A DNA stretch of 64,000 nucleotides from a bacterium. Lineage in GTDB: Bacteria; Bacillota; Bacilli; Lactobacillales; Streptococcaceae. The first letter of the stretch is position 1, and each line of letters starts with the position of its first letter. The notes under the pieces were generated by a model. The model made no database searches, was not told the DNA's origin, and saw nothing but the letters and a program-made list of their open reading frames with translations. This document shows, piece after piece, positions 45,237 to 53,968 of the stretch. The DNA lies in the NCBI GenBank assembly GCA_905221375.1, contig CAJNCY010000009.1, positions 1 to 64,000 on the forward strand, given 5' to 3'. The position numbers and the translations under genes were made by a program.

Positions 45237-45692
45237 ATGACTCAACAAGACTTTCGGACAAAAGTGGAAAATACAGTTTTTGGTGTTCGAGCGACAGCCT
45301 TGATTCTCCAAAATGGCAAGCTTCTAGTTACCAAAGATAAGGGTAAGTATTACACTATTGGCGGTGCGATTCAAGTCAATGAAAGCACGGAAGACGCGGT
45401 AGTTCGTGAAGTGAGGGAAGAATTAGGTGTCCGAGCTCAAGCTGAGCAGCTAGCTTTTGTGGTTGAAAATCGTTTTGAACAGGACGGTGTTTCCTATCAC
45501 AACATTGAGTTTCATTATTTGGTGGAATTACTTGAGGATGCCCCATTGACCATGCAGGAAGATGAGAAAAGGCAGCCTTGTGAGTGGATTGACTTGGATC
45601 AGCTCCAGAATATCCAGCTAGTTCCAGCCTTTTTAAAAACAGCCTTGCCAGATTGGGACGGCCAACTAAGACACATTCATCTTGAGGAATAG
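45237..45692 (+). CDS. Nudix (MutT-like) hydrolase
   Basis: A 151-residue Nudix protein. The Nudix box GGAIQVNESTEDAVVREVREELG shows the Rx5GU-type metal-binding pattern (REVREELG) in full. Start at MTQQDF with AAAGGAT upstream. It hydrolyses a nucleoside diphosphate derivative; the substrate cannot be read from sequence. It lies ten bases before mnmG and is probably co-transcribed with it. Confidence 0.9.
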   Translation: MTQQDFRTKVENTVFGVRATALILQNGKLLVTKDKGKYYTIGGAIQVNESTEDAVVREVREELGVRAQAEQLAFVVENRFEQDGVSYHNIEFHYLVELLEDAPLTMQEDEKRQPCEWIDLDQLQNIQLVPAFLKTALPDWDGQLRHIHLEE

Positions 45693-45701
45693 GAGAGAAA
45701 C

Positions 45702-47615
45702 ATGACATATAATTTTACTGAAGAATACGATATTATTGTAATTGGTGCGGGACACGCTGGGGTCGAGGCTTCCTTGGCTGCTAGCCGTATGGGTTGTAAG
45801 GTTTTGCTTGCGACTATCAACATTGAAATGCTGGCTTTCATGCCTTGTAATCCTTCTATCGGTGGTTCTGCCAAGGGGATTGTCGTGCGTGAAGTTGATG
45901 CCCTTGGTGGTGAAATGGCCAAAACCATTGACAAGACTTACATCCAGATGAAGATGCTTAACACAGGGAAGGGGCCAGCTGTTCGTGCTCTTCGTGCGCA
46001 GGCTGATAAGGAACTTTACTCTAAGGAAATGCGCAAGACAGTTGAAAACCAAGAAAATCTGACCCTTCGTCAGACCATGATTGATGAGATTTTGGTGGAA
46101 GACGGCAAAGTTGTCGGTGTTCGTACAGCGACCCATCAAGAGTATGCTGCCAAGGCCGTTATCGTGACGACAGGGACCGCCCTCCGTGGGGAAATTATCA
46201 TCGGAGACCTCAAGTACTCATCAGGTCCTAACCACAGCTTGGCTTCTATTAACCTTGCTGACAATCTCAAGGAACTGGGCCTCGAAATCGGTCGTTTTAA
46301 GACAGGAACCCCTCCACGTGTCAAGGCTTCTTCTATCAACTACGATGTGACCGAGATTCAGCCAGGGGACGAAGCGCCTAATCACTTCTCATACACTTCA
46401 CGTGATGAGGACTATGTCAAGGACCAAGTGCCATGCTGGTTGACCTATACCAATGGTACCAGTCATGAGATTATCCAAAACAACCTCCACCGTGCGCCTA
46501 TGTTTACAGGTGTGGTCAAGGGAGTGGGACCTCGTTACTGCCCATCGATTGAGGACAAGATTGTGCGCTTTGCGGACAAGGAGCGCCACCAACTCTTCCT
46601 TGAGCCAGAGGGGCGCAATACTGAAGAAGTCTATGTTCAAGGACTTTCAACCAGTCTGCCTGAGGATGTCCAGCGTGACTTGGTTCATTCCATCAAAGGT
46701 TTGGAAAATGCAGAAATGATGCGGACAGGTTATGCCATTGAGTATGATATGGTCTTGCCTCATCAGTTGCGTGCGACTCTGGAAACCAAGAAAATCTCAG
46801 GTCTTTTCACTGCTGGTCAGACAAATGGAACGTCAGGTTACGAAGAGGCAGCAGGCCAAGGGATTATCGCGGGTATCAATGCGGCTTTGAAAGTCCAAGG
46901 CAAGCCTGAGTTGATTTTGAAGCGTAGTGACGGTTATATCGGGGTGATGATTGACGATTTGGTAACCAAGGGGACTATCGAACCTTATCGTCTTTTGACC
47001 AGTCGTGCTGAATACCGTCTCATTCTCCGTCATGACAATGCTGATATGCGTTTGACTGAGATGGGACGCGAGATTGGCCTTGTGGATGATGAACGCTGGG
47101 ATCGCTTTGAAATCAAGAAAAATCAATTTGACAATGAGATGAAGCGACTAGACAGCATCAAACTCAAGCCAGTCAAGGAAACAAATGCCAAGGTTGAGGA
47201 AATGGGATTCAAGCCGTTGACAGATGCAGTGACAGCCAAGGAATTCCTTCGCCGTCCAGAAGTTTCTTATCAAGATGTGGTGGCTTTCATCGGACCAGCT
47301 GCAGAGGACTTGGATGACAAGATTATCGAATTGATTGAAACAGAAATCAAGTACGAAGGCTATATTTCCAAAGCTATGGATCAAGTAGCTAAGATGAAAC
47401 GCATGGAAGAAAAACGTATTCCAGCTAATATCGACTGGGATGACATTGACTCTATCGCGACAGAAGCCCGTCAGAAGTTCAAACTTATCAATCCAGAAAC
47501 CATCGGCCAAGCCAGCCGTATTTCGGGAGTAAACCCAGCAGATATTTCTATTTTGATGGTCTATCTGGAAGGTAAAAATCGTAGTATTTCTAAAAATCAA
47601 GAAAAGAAAGCATAG
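45702..47615 (+). CDS. mnmG: tRNA U34 carboxymethylaminomethyl transferase subunit
   Basis: A 637-residue FAD enzyme (GidA). [19 protein letters not shown] is the FAD-binding loop; [20 protein letters not shown] and the C-terminal tRNA-binding helical domain (ending [10 protein letters not shown]) are typical. With MnmE it adds the cmnm5 group at tRNA wobble U34 using methylene-tetrahydrofolate. AGGAGAG precedes the ATG. It ends at a terminator shared with the convergent RNase J gene. Confidence 0.97.
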   Translation: MTYNFTEEYDIIVIGAGHAGVEASLAASRMGCKVLLATINIEMLAFMPCNPSIGGSAKGIVVREVDALGGEMAKTIDKTYIQMKMLNTGKGPAVRALRAQADKELYSKEMRKTVENQENLTLRQTMIDEILVEDGKVVGVRTATHQEYAAKAVIVTTGTALRGEIIIGDLKYSSGPNHSLASINLADNLKELGLEIGRFKTGTPPRVKASSINYDVTEIQPGDEAPNHFSYTSRDEDYVKDQVPCWLTYTNGTSHEIIQNNLHRAPMFTGVVKGVGPRYCPSIEDKIVRFADKERHQLFLEPEGRNTEEVYVQGLSTSLPEDVQRDLVHSIKGLENAEMMRTGYAIEYDMVLPHQLRATLETKKISGLFTAGQTNGTSGYEEAAGQGIIAGINAALKVQGKPELILKRSDGYIGVMIDDLVTKGTIEPYRLLTSRAEYRLILRHDNADMRLTEMGREIGLVDDERWDRFEIKKNQFDNEMKRLDSIKLKPVKETNAKVEEMGFKPLTDAVTAKEFLRRPEVSYQDVVAFIGPAAEDLDDKIIELIETEIKYEGYISKAMDQVAKMKRMEEKRIPANIDWDDIDSIATEARQKFKLINPETIGQASRISGVNPADISILMVYLEGKNRSISKNQEKKA

Positions 47616-47618
47616 AGA

Positions 47619-47647
47619 AAAACAGCTCCGAAGACGGGGCTGTTTTG
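47619..47647. terminator. Bidirectional terminator between mnmG and rnjA
   Basis: AACAGCTCC pairs with GGGGCTGTT between A and T runs. Confidence 0.88.
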
Positions 47648-47652
47648 TTGCT

Positions 47653-49332
47653 TTATTCTTCATCTGGGGTGAGGATCATAGGGATGATAATCGGTTCACG
47701 TTCTGTATTTTCATAGAGGAAGGGGCGAATGGCGTTGACAATGGCACCATTGACAGATTGCACGCTAGCATCCTTGTTTTTCAGTGCGATACGAATTGCA
47801 TTGAAGAGGATGCGTTGGCTTTGGCGAATCAGGTCGCCAGACTCTCTCATGTAGACAAAGCCTCGGCTGAGGATGTCTGGACCAGATAGAATCATCTGCG
47901 ATTTGAAGTCAACAGTTGCGACTGCTAGAACGACACCGTCTTCAGATAGATCACGACGATCTTTGAGGACAGCTGCGCCGATTTCACCGATACGATTTCC
48001 ATCGACATAGATGTCTTGGGCGTTGAAATGACCTGCGATACGAGCTGAGTCAGCAGTAAGGGCAAGCACATCACCATTGCTCATGATAAAGATGTTGTCC
48101 TTCTCAACACCAGTATCCACCGCTAGTCCAGCGTGGACTTTTTGCATACGGTATTCACCGTGGACAGGCATGAAGTATTTTGGCTTAATCAAGCGGAGCA
48201 TGAGTTTTTGCTCTTGCTGCCCACCGTGTCCAGATGTATGGATATTGTTCACTTTACCGTGGATAACTTCGACACCAGCTTCAGAAATGATGTTAATCAG
48301 CTTGTTGACGCTAGTAGTGTTTCCAGGGATTGGACTTGAAGAGAAGATAACTGTATCACCTGGTTGGAGTTGCACCTGACGGTGGGTTCCGTTGGCGATA
48401 CGAGAGAGGGCCGCCATAGGTTCACCCTGACTACCTGTACAGAGGATCAGAATTTCTCCTGCAGGGTAGTCTTTGATTTCATTTGGCTCGATAAAGGTTC
48501 CTTTTGGAGCTTTTATGTAACCAAGCTCAATTCCGTTGACAATAGCCTTTTCCATCGAACGACCAAAGACCGCAATCTTACGTCCAGTCTTAACAGCGGC
48601 TTCTGTTGCTTGTTGGAGACGGAAGATATTTGAGGCAAAGGATGCAAAGATGATACGTCCCTCTATGCCTTGGATAATCTTCATGATGGACTGGCCAACG
48701 ACTTTTTCAGAGTTGGTAAAGGTTGGCACTTCCGCATTTGTTGAGTCAGACAGGAGACAGAGCACGCCTTCTTCACCAAGCGCAGCCATACGGTGCAAAT
48801 CTGCTGGTTCACCAACTGGTGTTAAGTCAAACTTGAAGTCACCCGTACAGACAATTTTCCCTTGAGGAGTATGAATGACAATCCCCAAAGGTTCTGGAAT
48901 AGAGTGTGTAGTTCTAAAGAAAGTTGCCTTGAGATTTTTAAAGGTCAACTCAGTATTATGGTTGATTTCGTAAAGTTTGGCGTTGCGCAAGAGGCCGTGT
49001 TCTTCGAGTTTTCCACGGATCAAAGCCAAGGCAAGCGGTCCAGCATAGATAGGGACATTTGCTTGCTTGAGTAGGAAAGGAATCCCACCGATGTGGTCCT
49101 CGTGTCCGTGGGTAATCAAAACAGCCTTGACGCGGTCGATATTGTCGACTATGTAAGAGTAGTCAGGGATAACATAGTCGATACCAAGCAAGTCATCTTC
49201 TGGGAATTTAATCCCAGCATCGACGATGATAATCTCGTCTTGGTATTCAATTCCGTATGTGTTTTTCCCGATTTCTCCCAGACCACCGATGGCAAAAACG
49301 CCGACTTCTTCAGGTTTAAGAGTGTAGGCCAT
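47653..49332 (-). CDS. rnjA: Ribonuclease J1
   Basis: A 559-residue beta-CASP metallo-beta-lactamase RNase with 5'-3' exonuclease and endonuclease activity for mRNA decay and rRNA maturation. [15 protein letters not shown] binds the two zinc ions; CTGDFKFD and [11 protein letters not shown] complete the site. The full HGHEDH motif argues for the active J1 paralogue rather than J2. It lies one base behind rpoY, the same order as rnjA-rpoY in Bacillus. Confidence 0.95.
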   Translation of the reverse strand: MAYTLKPEEVGVFAIGGLGEIGKNTYGIEYQDEIIIVDAGIKFPEDDLLGIDYVIPDYSYIVDNIDRVKAVLITHGHEDHIGGIPFLLKQANVPIYAGPLALALIRGKLEEHGLLRNAKLYEINHNTELTFKNLKATFFRTTHSIPEPLGIVIHTPQGKIVCTGDFKFDLTPVGEPADLHRMAALGEEGVLCLLSDSTNAEVPTFTNSEKVVGQSIMKIIQGIEGRIIFASFASNIFRLQQATEAAVKTGRKIAVFGRSMEKAIVNGIELGYIKAPKGTFIEPNEIKDYPAGEILILCTGSQGEPMAALSRIANGTHRQVQLQPGDTVIFSSSPIPGNTTSVNKLINIISEAGVEVIHGKVNNIHTSGHGGQQEQKLMLRLIKPKYFMPVHGEYRMQKVHAGLAVDTGVEKDNIFIMSNGDVLALTADSARIAGHFNAQDIYVDGNRIGEIGAAVLKDRRDLSEDGVVLAVATVDFKSQMILSGPDILSRGFVYMRESGDLIRQSQRILFNAIRIALKNKDASVQSVNGAIVNAIRPFLYENTEREPIIIPMILTPDEE

Positions 49333-49333
49333 A

Positions 49334-49567
49334 TTAGAACTCCGTAATTTCGAAGGCGCCAGTTTCTTTTTCGTAATCTAGCAATTTGTCAGACAAGAGT
49401 TCGATATACTCGATGTTGTACTCTGGGCGATTTTCTTCGACAAGTTGGCGAGCAGCGATACGACCCTCAAGTTCTGAGCTGGCATCGATGTCTAGATAAA
49501 GTGCGCGTGTAGTTTCACGGCGTGGGCTACGTTCTTTTGTTTCTTGATAAAAAACTTTGTAAATCAT
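49334..49567 (-). CDS. rpoY: RNA polymerase epsilon subunit
   Basis: A 77-residue DUF1447 protein ([20 protein letters not shown]), the small Firmicutes RNA polymerase subunit epsilon. First gene of the rpoY-rnjA operon, so RNA synthesis and decay factors are co-transcribed. The ribosome site is AAGGAAC. Confidence 0.93.
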   Translation of the reverse strand: MIYKVFYQETKERSPRRETTRALYLDIDASSELEGRIAARQLVEENRPEYNIEYIELLSDKLLDYEKETGAFEITEF

Positions 49568-49677
49568 ATAGTTCCTTTCTATTTACAGGTCAGCTTATTC
49601 CAAACTTTTAGCAGAGATTTGCTTGATTTCATTCCATTTTGTGTCTAGATTGACCTTGATTCGTTACAATTATTTCA

Positions 49678-49706
49678 ATTATACCACAAAATGAAAAATT
49701 AGTAAA
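49678..49706 (-). promoter_or_regulatory. rpoY-rnjA promoter
   Basis: On the minus strand: TTTACT, 17 bp, TATAAT, with an extended TGG in front of the -10. Confidence 0.8.
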
Positions 49707-49740
49707 AGACAGAAACGAGAAAGTCACATAAGCACCTAAA

Positions 49741-49778
49741 GGTAAGCGTTTGCAAAAATAAAGAAAATGTGCTATATT
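49741..49778 (+). promoter_or_regulatory. Promoter with cre-like site
   Basis: TTGCAA, 17 bp, TATATT. GGTAAGCGTTTGCAA, read on the other strand, fits the cre consensus except the last base and overlaps the -35. Confidence 0.55.
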
Positions 49779-49844
49779 GATAATGGAAGTGAAATTTATC
49801 GCTTGTCATAATTCCATATAGTTTTAAGTCAAGGAGGTTGCCCT

Positions 49845-50060
49845 ATGAATAGTTTATTTGCTTTTGCTATCGGAGTTCGCTTGGTGACTTTTATTGTTTT
49901 TGTTGCTTGCGTTTATGCTGGGAATCTTCTATTTGCCAAACTGGAACAACGACAAACCAAGTTCTTGTGGAAAATTATTTTTGTGACTCTCTACTCGCTT
50001 TTTCTCCTCCTCGTAACCTATGTCGTTTGGTTTGTATTTTACTTTGGTTTAAATGCTTAG
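49845..50060 (+). CDS. Small membrane protein
   Basis: A 71-residue protein with two or three hydrophobic segments (FAIGVRLVTFIVFVACVYAG at the N-terminus). AAGGAGG precedes the ATG, and it has its own promoter and terminator, so it is a real gene. I do not recognise the family. A near-cre site overlaps its promoter, suggesting carbon control. It lies between the divergent rpoY operon and the t6A genes. Confidence 0.75.
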   Translation: MNSLFAFAIGVRLVTFIVFVACVYAGNLLFAKLEQRQTKFLWKIIFVTLYSLFLLLVTYVVWFVFYFGLNA

Positions 50061-50062
50061 AT

Positions 50063-50088
50063 GCCCTGCTTATGCTGGGGCTTTTTTG
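50063..50088 (+). terminator. Intrinsic terminator of the small membrane protein gene
   Basis: GCCCTG pairs with TGGGGC, followed by six T. Confidence 0.78.
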
Positions 50089-50164
50089 TTTAGGGATAAA
50101 GAAAATTCCCATGTGCCAGCTTTTGTAGTATAATAGTAAGCAGACAAAAAGATAGGAATGTGTT

Positions 50165-50848
50165 ATGAAAGTATTAGCTTTTGATACGTCCAGCAAGGCT
50201 CTTTCTCTGGCTATTTTAGAGGACAAGCAGGTTCTTGCCGAGACGACGATTAATATCAAGAAAAATCACAGTATTACCCTTATGCCTGCCATCGATTTTT
50301 TGATGGCAAGTTTAGACTGGACACCCAAGGATTTGGACCGAATCGTGGTAGCTGAAGGGCCTGGTAGCTACACAGGATTGCGAATTGCGGTAGCAACTGC
50401 CAAGACCCTGGCTCATACCCTGAACATCGAGTTGGTTGGCATGTCTAGCCTCTTAGCTCTGGTGCCATACCAGCAAGAGGGCTTATTCGTTCCTTTGATG
50501 GACGCGCGTCGTAACAATGTTTATGCAGGATTTTATGAAAATGCCAAACCTGTCATGCCAGAAGCGCACCTGCCTTTTGAGCGAGTCATCGAGCTAATCA
50601 AGGGTGCTAGTCAGGTAACCTTTGTCGGAGAAGTTGGCCCCTTTGTTGAGCAGATTCAAGAACACTTGCCAAGGACTAATTTCAAAGAAACCTTGCCTAA
50701 TGCAGCCAATCTTGCTCTTTTGGCTTGGGACAAGGAAGCAGACTCCTTGCACGACTTTGTGCCGAACTACCTCAAGCGTGTCGAGGCTGAGGAAAACTGG
50801 CTTAAGAACCACACTGAGTCTGGTGAGTCTTACATTAAACGCCTATGA
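50165..50848 (+). CDS. tsaB: tRNA t6A synthesis protein TsaB
   Basis: A 227-residue ASKHA-fold protein without the metal-binding HxxxH of TsaD. LAFDTSSKALSLAIL and VAEGPGSYTGLRIAVATAK are the family signatures. It forms the platform for TsaD in threonylcarbamoyl transfer to adenosine-37 of ANN-decoding tRNAs. Its stop overlaps the rimI start by four bases in a tsaB-rimI-tsaD operon. Confidence 0.95.
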   Translation: MKVLAFDTSSKALSLAILEDKQVLAETTINIKKNHSITLMPAIDFLMASLDWTPKDLDRIVVAEGPGSYTGLRIAVATAKTLAHTLNIELVGMSSLLALVPYQQEGLFVPLMDARRNNVYAGFYENAKPVMPEAHLPFERVIELIKGASQVTFVGEVGPFVEQIQEHLPRTNFKETLPNAANLALLAWDKEADSLHDFVPNYLKRVEAEENWLKNHTESGESYIKRL

Positions 50849-51282
50849 TAGAAATAAAACGAATCCAACAGCAGCCTGATTTGGCACAAGCCATCTATGC
50901 TGTTATGCTAGATGTTTACCCAGTCAGTCCTTGGACATTGGAACAAATCCAAGCAGACCTGTCCCAAGACCAGACTTGGTACGCTCTAGCTTATGATGGG
51001 GCGGAAGTGATTGCCTTTCTAGCTGTTCAGGAGAATCTCTTTGAAGCAGAAGTCCTGCAAATCGCTGTCAAACAAACTTATCAGGGTCAGGGAATTGCGT
51101 CAGCCTTGTTTGCTCAATTGCCGACAGACAAGGAGATTTTCCTCGAAGTCAGAAAGTCAAATCAACGAGCGCAAGCATTTTACAAGAAAGAAAAGATGGC
51201 AGTCATCGCTGAGCGAAAGGCCTACTACCATGACCCAGTCGAGGATGCCATCATCATGAAGAGAGAAATAGATGAAGGATAG
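50845..51282 (+). CDS. rimI: Ribosomal protein N-acetyltransferase RimI-like
   Basis: A 145-residue GNAT enzyme. [20 protein letters not shown] is motif A with the acetyl-CoA loop (Q-x-x-G-x-G/A); [15 protein letters not shown] is motif B. RimI acetylates the N-terminus of ribosomal protein S18 in E. coli. It overlaps tsaB and tsaD, the common arrangement in Firmicutes. Confidence 0.92.
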   Translation: MIEIKRIQQQPDLAQAIYAVMLDVYPVSPWTLEQIQADLSQDQTWYALAYDGAEVIAFLAVQENLFEAEVLQIAVKQTYQGQGIASALFAQLPTDKEIFLEVRKSNQRAQAFYKKEKMAVIAERKAYYHDPVEDAIIMKREIDEG

Positions 51283-52282
51283 ATATATTTTAGCATTTGA
51301 GACATCCTGTGATGAGACCAGTGTCGCCGTACTGAAAAACGACGATGAACTCTTGTCCAATGTCATTGCTAGTCAAATTGAGAGCCATAAACGTTTCGGT
51401 GGCGTAGTGCCGGAAGTAGCTAGTCGTCACCATGTCGAGGTCATTACAGCCTGTATCGAGGAGGCGCTAGCAGAAGCAGGGATTACTGAAAACTATGTGA
51501 CAGCTGTTGCGGTTACCTATGGACCAGGCTTGGTTGGAGCGCTGTTAGTTGGTTTGTCAGCTGCCAAGGCCTTTGCTTGGGCTCATGGACTTCCGCTGAT
51601 TCCTGTTAACCACATGGCTGGCCACCTCATGGCAGCTCAGAGCGTAGAGCCTTTGGAGTTTCCCTTGCTAGCCCTCTTGGTCAGCGGTGGGCACACAGAG
51701 CTGGTCTATGTTTCTGAGGCAGGAGATTACAAGATTGTTGGAGAAACGCGAGATGATGCGGTTGGTGAGGCCTATGATAAGGTTGGCCGTGTCATGGGCT
51801 TGACCTATCCAGCAGGTCGTGAAATTGACGAGCTGGCTCATCAGGGGCAGGATATTTATGATTTCCCACGTGCCATGATTAAGGAGGATAATCTGGAGTT
51901 TTCATTCTCAGGTTTGAAATCTGCCTTTATTAATCTTCACCACAATGCCGAGCAAAAGGGAGAGAGCTTGTCAACAGAGGATTTGTGTGCTTCCTTCCAA
52001 GCAGCTGTACTGGATATTCTCATGGCAAAAACCAAGAAGGCTTTGGAGAAATATCCTGTTAAAACTCTAGTTGTGGCAGGTGGCGTGGCAGCCAATAAAG
52101 GCCTCAGAGAACGCCTAGCAGCCGAAATCACAGATGTCAAGGTCACCATCCCACCTCTGCGTCTTTGCGGAGATAATGCAGGTATGATTGCCTATGCCAG
52201 CGTCAGCGAGTGGAACAAAGAAAACTTTGCAAGCTTGGATCTCAATGCCAAACCAAGTCTCGCTTTTGATACACTGGAATAA
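51272..52282 (+). CDS. tsaD: tRNA threonylcarbamoyl transferase TsaD
   Basis: A 336-residue protein (former Gcp). The metal-binding motif is [10 protein letters not shown], the nucleotide region [16 protein letters not shown], and ATP-binding [17 protein letters not shown]. It completes t6A37 synthesis with TsaB, TsaC and TsaE. It overlaps rimI by 11 bases. The last 18 codons ([15 protein letters not shown] at the end) recur in diverged form 4.4 kb downstream, marking an island between. Confidence 0.96.
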   Translation: MKDRYILAFETSCDETSVAVLKNDDELLSNVIASQIESHKRFGGVVPEVASRHHVEVITACIEEALAEAGITENYVTAVAVTYGPGLVGALLVGLSAAKAFAWAHGLPLIPVNHMAGHLMAAQSVEPLEFPLLALLVSGGHTELVYVSEAGDYKIVGETRDDAVGEAYDKVGRVMGLTYPAGREIDELAHQGQDIYDFPRAMIKEDNLEFSFSGLKSAFINLHHNAEQKGESLSTEDLCASFQAAVLDILMAKTKKALEKYPVKTLVVAGGVAANKGLRERLAAEITDVKVTIPPLRLCGDNAGMIAYASVSEWNKENFASLDLNAKPSLAFDTLE

Positions 52283-52284
52283 GG

Positions 52285-52308
52285 AGTCAGCTTAAGGCTG
52301 GCTTTTTT
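52285..52308 (+). terminator. Intrinsic terminator of tsaD
   Basis: AGTCAGC pairs with GCTGGCT (one wobble) around five bases, followed by six T. Confidence 0.87.
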
Positions 52309-52331
52309 GTTCTCTTAAATGTCAGAATATT

Positions 52332-52361
52332 TTGACAAATGATTGTAAATAATGATATACT
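52332..52361 (+). promoter_or_regulatory. rgg promoter
   Basis: TTGACA, 18 bp, TATACT, 24 bases before the Rgg start codon. Confidence 0.85.
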
Positions 52362-52385
52362 ATATAAAAAATAGGAGGTGGTCAG

Positions 52386-53249
52386 ATGATTGAGAGAATG
52401 GAATTGGGAGAATTTTACAAGGAATTGCGCTTGGCGAGAAAGCTCAAGCAGTCAGATGTGTCTTGTGCTGGACTAACAGCTTCTCAGCTATCCAAGTTTG
52501 AACTAGGACAGTCTATGCTATCTGCGGACAAGCTAATCCTAGCTATTCAAGGAATCAATATGAATTTTGATGAGTTTGGTCACAAGCTCAATAATTATCA
52601 AGAATCCCTACATATGCAGATTGGTAGAAAGGTTGTGGATCGCTTTGCCCATCAAGATATTGCTGGCTTAGAGCAACTGTTGGAGGAAGTCGAGCAAGAA
52701 CAGATGGCGCAGACCTATCGTCGTTTGAATGCTATTGTGATTAAAAATGCACTCCATTCCTTAGATAAAAGCTACCCGCTAACAGAGGAGGATAGCGAGT
52801 TTTTGACTACCTACCTCTATGCTATTGAGTCTTGGACCTGGTTTGAACTCTATCTTTTTTGCAATACCATGCCCTTCCTAAGCAATCAAGATCTGATTTT
52901 TTTATCAACCTCTTTGCTTGAAAAATCCAAAGAATTTAAAGAGTTAGTACACAATCGATTGTATATGAAGCAAGGACTATTAAATATCTTATCAGAGCTC
53001 ATGGAGCGCAAGCTTTTCTCCTATATCCCAATCTTTGAAGCAGAGCTGGAGAGCATGTTGCGTCCGTACGATGTTTTTGAGAAACTATCGTGGCAATTTT
53101 TAAAGAAAATGAGTATATTTCTTCAAACCAAAGGAAGTAATCAAAAAGAGATTGAACACTTTATCCAATCTCTGCAAGTATTAGAAAATTCACAATTAAC
53201 AGCCCTCTTCGAATTGCGTTTTCAGCAATACAAAGAACTTATCGATTGA
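52386..53249 (+). CDS. rgg144: Rgg144-type pheromone-responsive regulator
   Basis: A 287-residue Rgg/MutR protein. Residues 8-60 are the helix-turn-helix (FYKELRLARKLKQSDVSCAG, then TASQLSKFELGQSMLS); the remainder is the all-helical peptide-binding repeat domain, including WTWFELYLFCNTMPFLS. It corresponds to pneumococcal Rgg144 by sequence, place behind tsaD, and the convergent SHP144-like gene overlapping its 3' end. Imported SHP should bind the C-domain and switch it to activate the divergent shp and modified-peptide promoters. AGGAGGT precedes the ATG. Confidence 0.9.
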   Translation: MIERMELGEFYKELRLARKLKQSDVSCAGLTASQLSKFELGQSMLSADKLILAIQGINMNFDEFGHKLNNYQESLHMQIGRKVVDRFAHQDIAGLEQLLEEVEQEQMAQTYRRLNAIVIKNALHSLDKSYPLTEEDSEFLTTYLYAIESWTWFELYLFCNTMPFLSNQDLIFLSTSLLEKSKEFKELVHNRLYMKQGLLNILSELMERKLFSYIPIFEAELESMLRPYDVFEKLSWQFLKKMSIFLQTKGSNQKEIEHFIQSLQVLENSQLTALFELRFQQYKELID

Positions 53250-53322
53250 TTAGAAACGGGAAGACGATAACCCACTCCGAAATAAGCAGGAGTATCAGTT
53301 GGATTTTTCTTTTCTTCATCAT
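53239..53322 (-). CDS. shp144: Short hydrophobic pheromone precursor (SHP144-like)
   Basis: A 27-residue peptide on the minus strand, convergent with rgg and overlapping its last 11 bases. It starts MMKKRKIQLILLLI (basic then hydrophobic, the SHP leader pattern) and ends EWVIVFPFLINR. The C-terminal part is close to the pneumococcal SHP144 pheromone region as I recall it (EWVIVIPFLTNL). AAGGAGGG lies upstream of tandem ATG codons. It would be exported, trimmed, and re-imported by the Ami oligopeptide permease to bind Rgg144. An extended -10 (TGGTATAAT) stands 30 bases upstream. Confidence 0.9.
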   Translation of the reverse strand: MMKKRKIQLILLLISEWVIVFPFLINR

Positions 53323-53350
53323 TATATCCCTCCTTGTCAGTAATAACTTT

Positions 53351-53359
53351 ATTATACCA
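53351..53359 (-). promoter_or_regulatory. shp promoter (extended -10)
   Basis: TGGTATAAT on the minus strand, with no sigma-A -35; one arm of the inverted repeat lies 23 bases upstream. Confidence 0.75.
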
Positions 53360-53379
53360 GTGAAATAATCAAATCCACT

Positions 53380-53431
53380 AAAATCGCAAATCAGAAATTT
53401 CTATAAGAAAAAATATCAAATATGCGATTTT
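53380..53431. promoter_or_regulatory. Candidate Rgg144 operator (inverted repeat between divergent promoters)
   Basis: AAAATCGCA (53380-53388) and TGCGATTTT (53423-53431) are perfect inverted arms. Each arm's outer edge is exactly 23 bases from the -10 of one of the two divergent promoters, at the -35 position. A direct repeat CAAATATGCGATTTTC / CAAATACGCCAATTTTC overlaps the right arm. Confidence 0.7.
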
Positions 53432-53451
53432 CTCAAATACGCCAATTTTCG

Positions 53452-53460
53452 TGTTATAGT
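53452..53460 (+). promoter_or_regulatory. Promoter of the modified-peptide operon
   Basis: Extended -10 TGTTATAGT without a consensus -35, 76 bases before the peptide gene; likely Rgg-dependent. Confidence 0.7.
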
Positions 53461-53535
53461 GTTCTTGTAAAGTACTTGAAGCAAATCCTAGGTCGCATAA
53501 GTGGTTTACAAAGAAAAATAATTGGAGGAGAAACA

Positions 53536-53586
53536 ATGTCTGCTGTACCATATTCATTTCAAGGGCATCGTTTAGGTGGCCGTTAG
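53536..53586 (+). CDS. 16-residue precursor peptide of a MccB-type system
   Basis: MSAVPYSFQGHRLGGR, with a strong ribosome site (TTGGAGGAG) six bases before the ATG and an Rgg-type promoter upstream. It is followed on the same strand by an E1-like MccB homologue and an MFS exporter, the layout of mccA-mccB-mccC. Known MccA peptides end in Asn, which MccB couples to AMP; this one ends in Arg, preceded by Gly-Gly. It has no leader with double-glycine consensus and no signal peptide. It may be modified at its C-terminus directly, or trimmed first to expose Gly-Gly, which would look like a ubiquitin-like tail. Chemistry is inference. Confidence 0.75.
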   Translation: MSAVPYSFQGHRLGGR

Positions 53587-53968
53587 TTAAATAATAGCAA
53601 TCTATAGGATAGAAAAGATAAACTTTGGATTAGATATAGTGGATTGAAATCAAGATAAACATATACGACAAAAATTCTAATTAATATATATTTTGCTGCA
53701 AATGCAACGGATATTATACAAAAAATCTTAAATCTTAATAATTGTGAAGAATGATGATATTCATAATGTTTAAAAGTTAATGTCTGCATGCTATTAAGAT
53801 TTTAACTGAATTTTAGAAGTCGATAAGTTTTTTGTATTTTAATTTATTATATGGATAGAAATTATAAATGAGTTGTATTCGTATTTATAATTTTGGAGTT
53901 TAGGAAAATATTTTCCAAACTCCTATTTGTTGTTTATCTTTTAATAGTTTTTGATTAGGAGGATCTAA
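53587..53968 (+). other. AT-rich spacer between peptide and E1 genes
   Basis: No open frame with a ribosome site was found on either strand. It includes a fragment ATAGTGGATTGAAAT that resembles repeats seen in mitis-group genomes, and one strong hairpin near its end (separate entry). In the E. coli microcin C operon a terminator also separates the peptide gene from mccB. Confidence 0.6.
53895..53928 (+). terminator. Attenuator-like hairpin upstream of the E1 gene
   Basis: GGAGTTT-A-GGAAAAT pairs with ATTTTCC-AAACTCC (14 bp, one bulge), followed by a T-rich but broken run. It could end most transcripts after the peptide gene and let some reach the enzyme gene. Confidence 0.6.

Noticed and set aside
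45666..46139. 157-codon open frame opposite mnmG
   Set aside because: It lies entirely antisense to the strongly conserved mnmG start, with no ribosome site and no recognisable protein pattern.
49330..49740. Riboswitch or T-box in the larger gaps
   Set aside because: No T-box sequence, SAM or other riboswitch core could be recognised in any intergenic region.
53636..53651. ATAGTGGATTGAAAT fragment as a possible insertion-sequence end
   Set aside because: No partner end, target duplication or transposase fragment was found.
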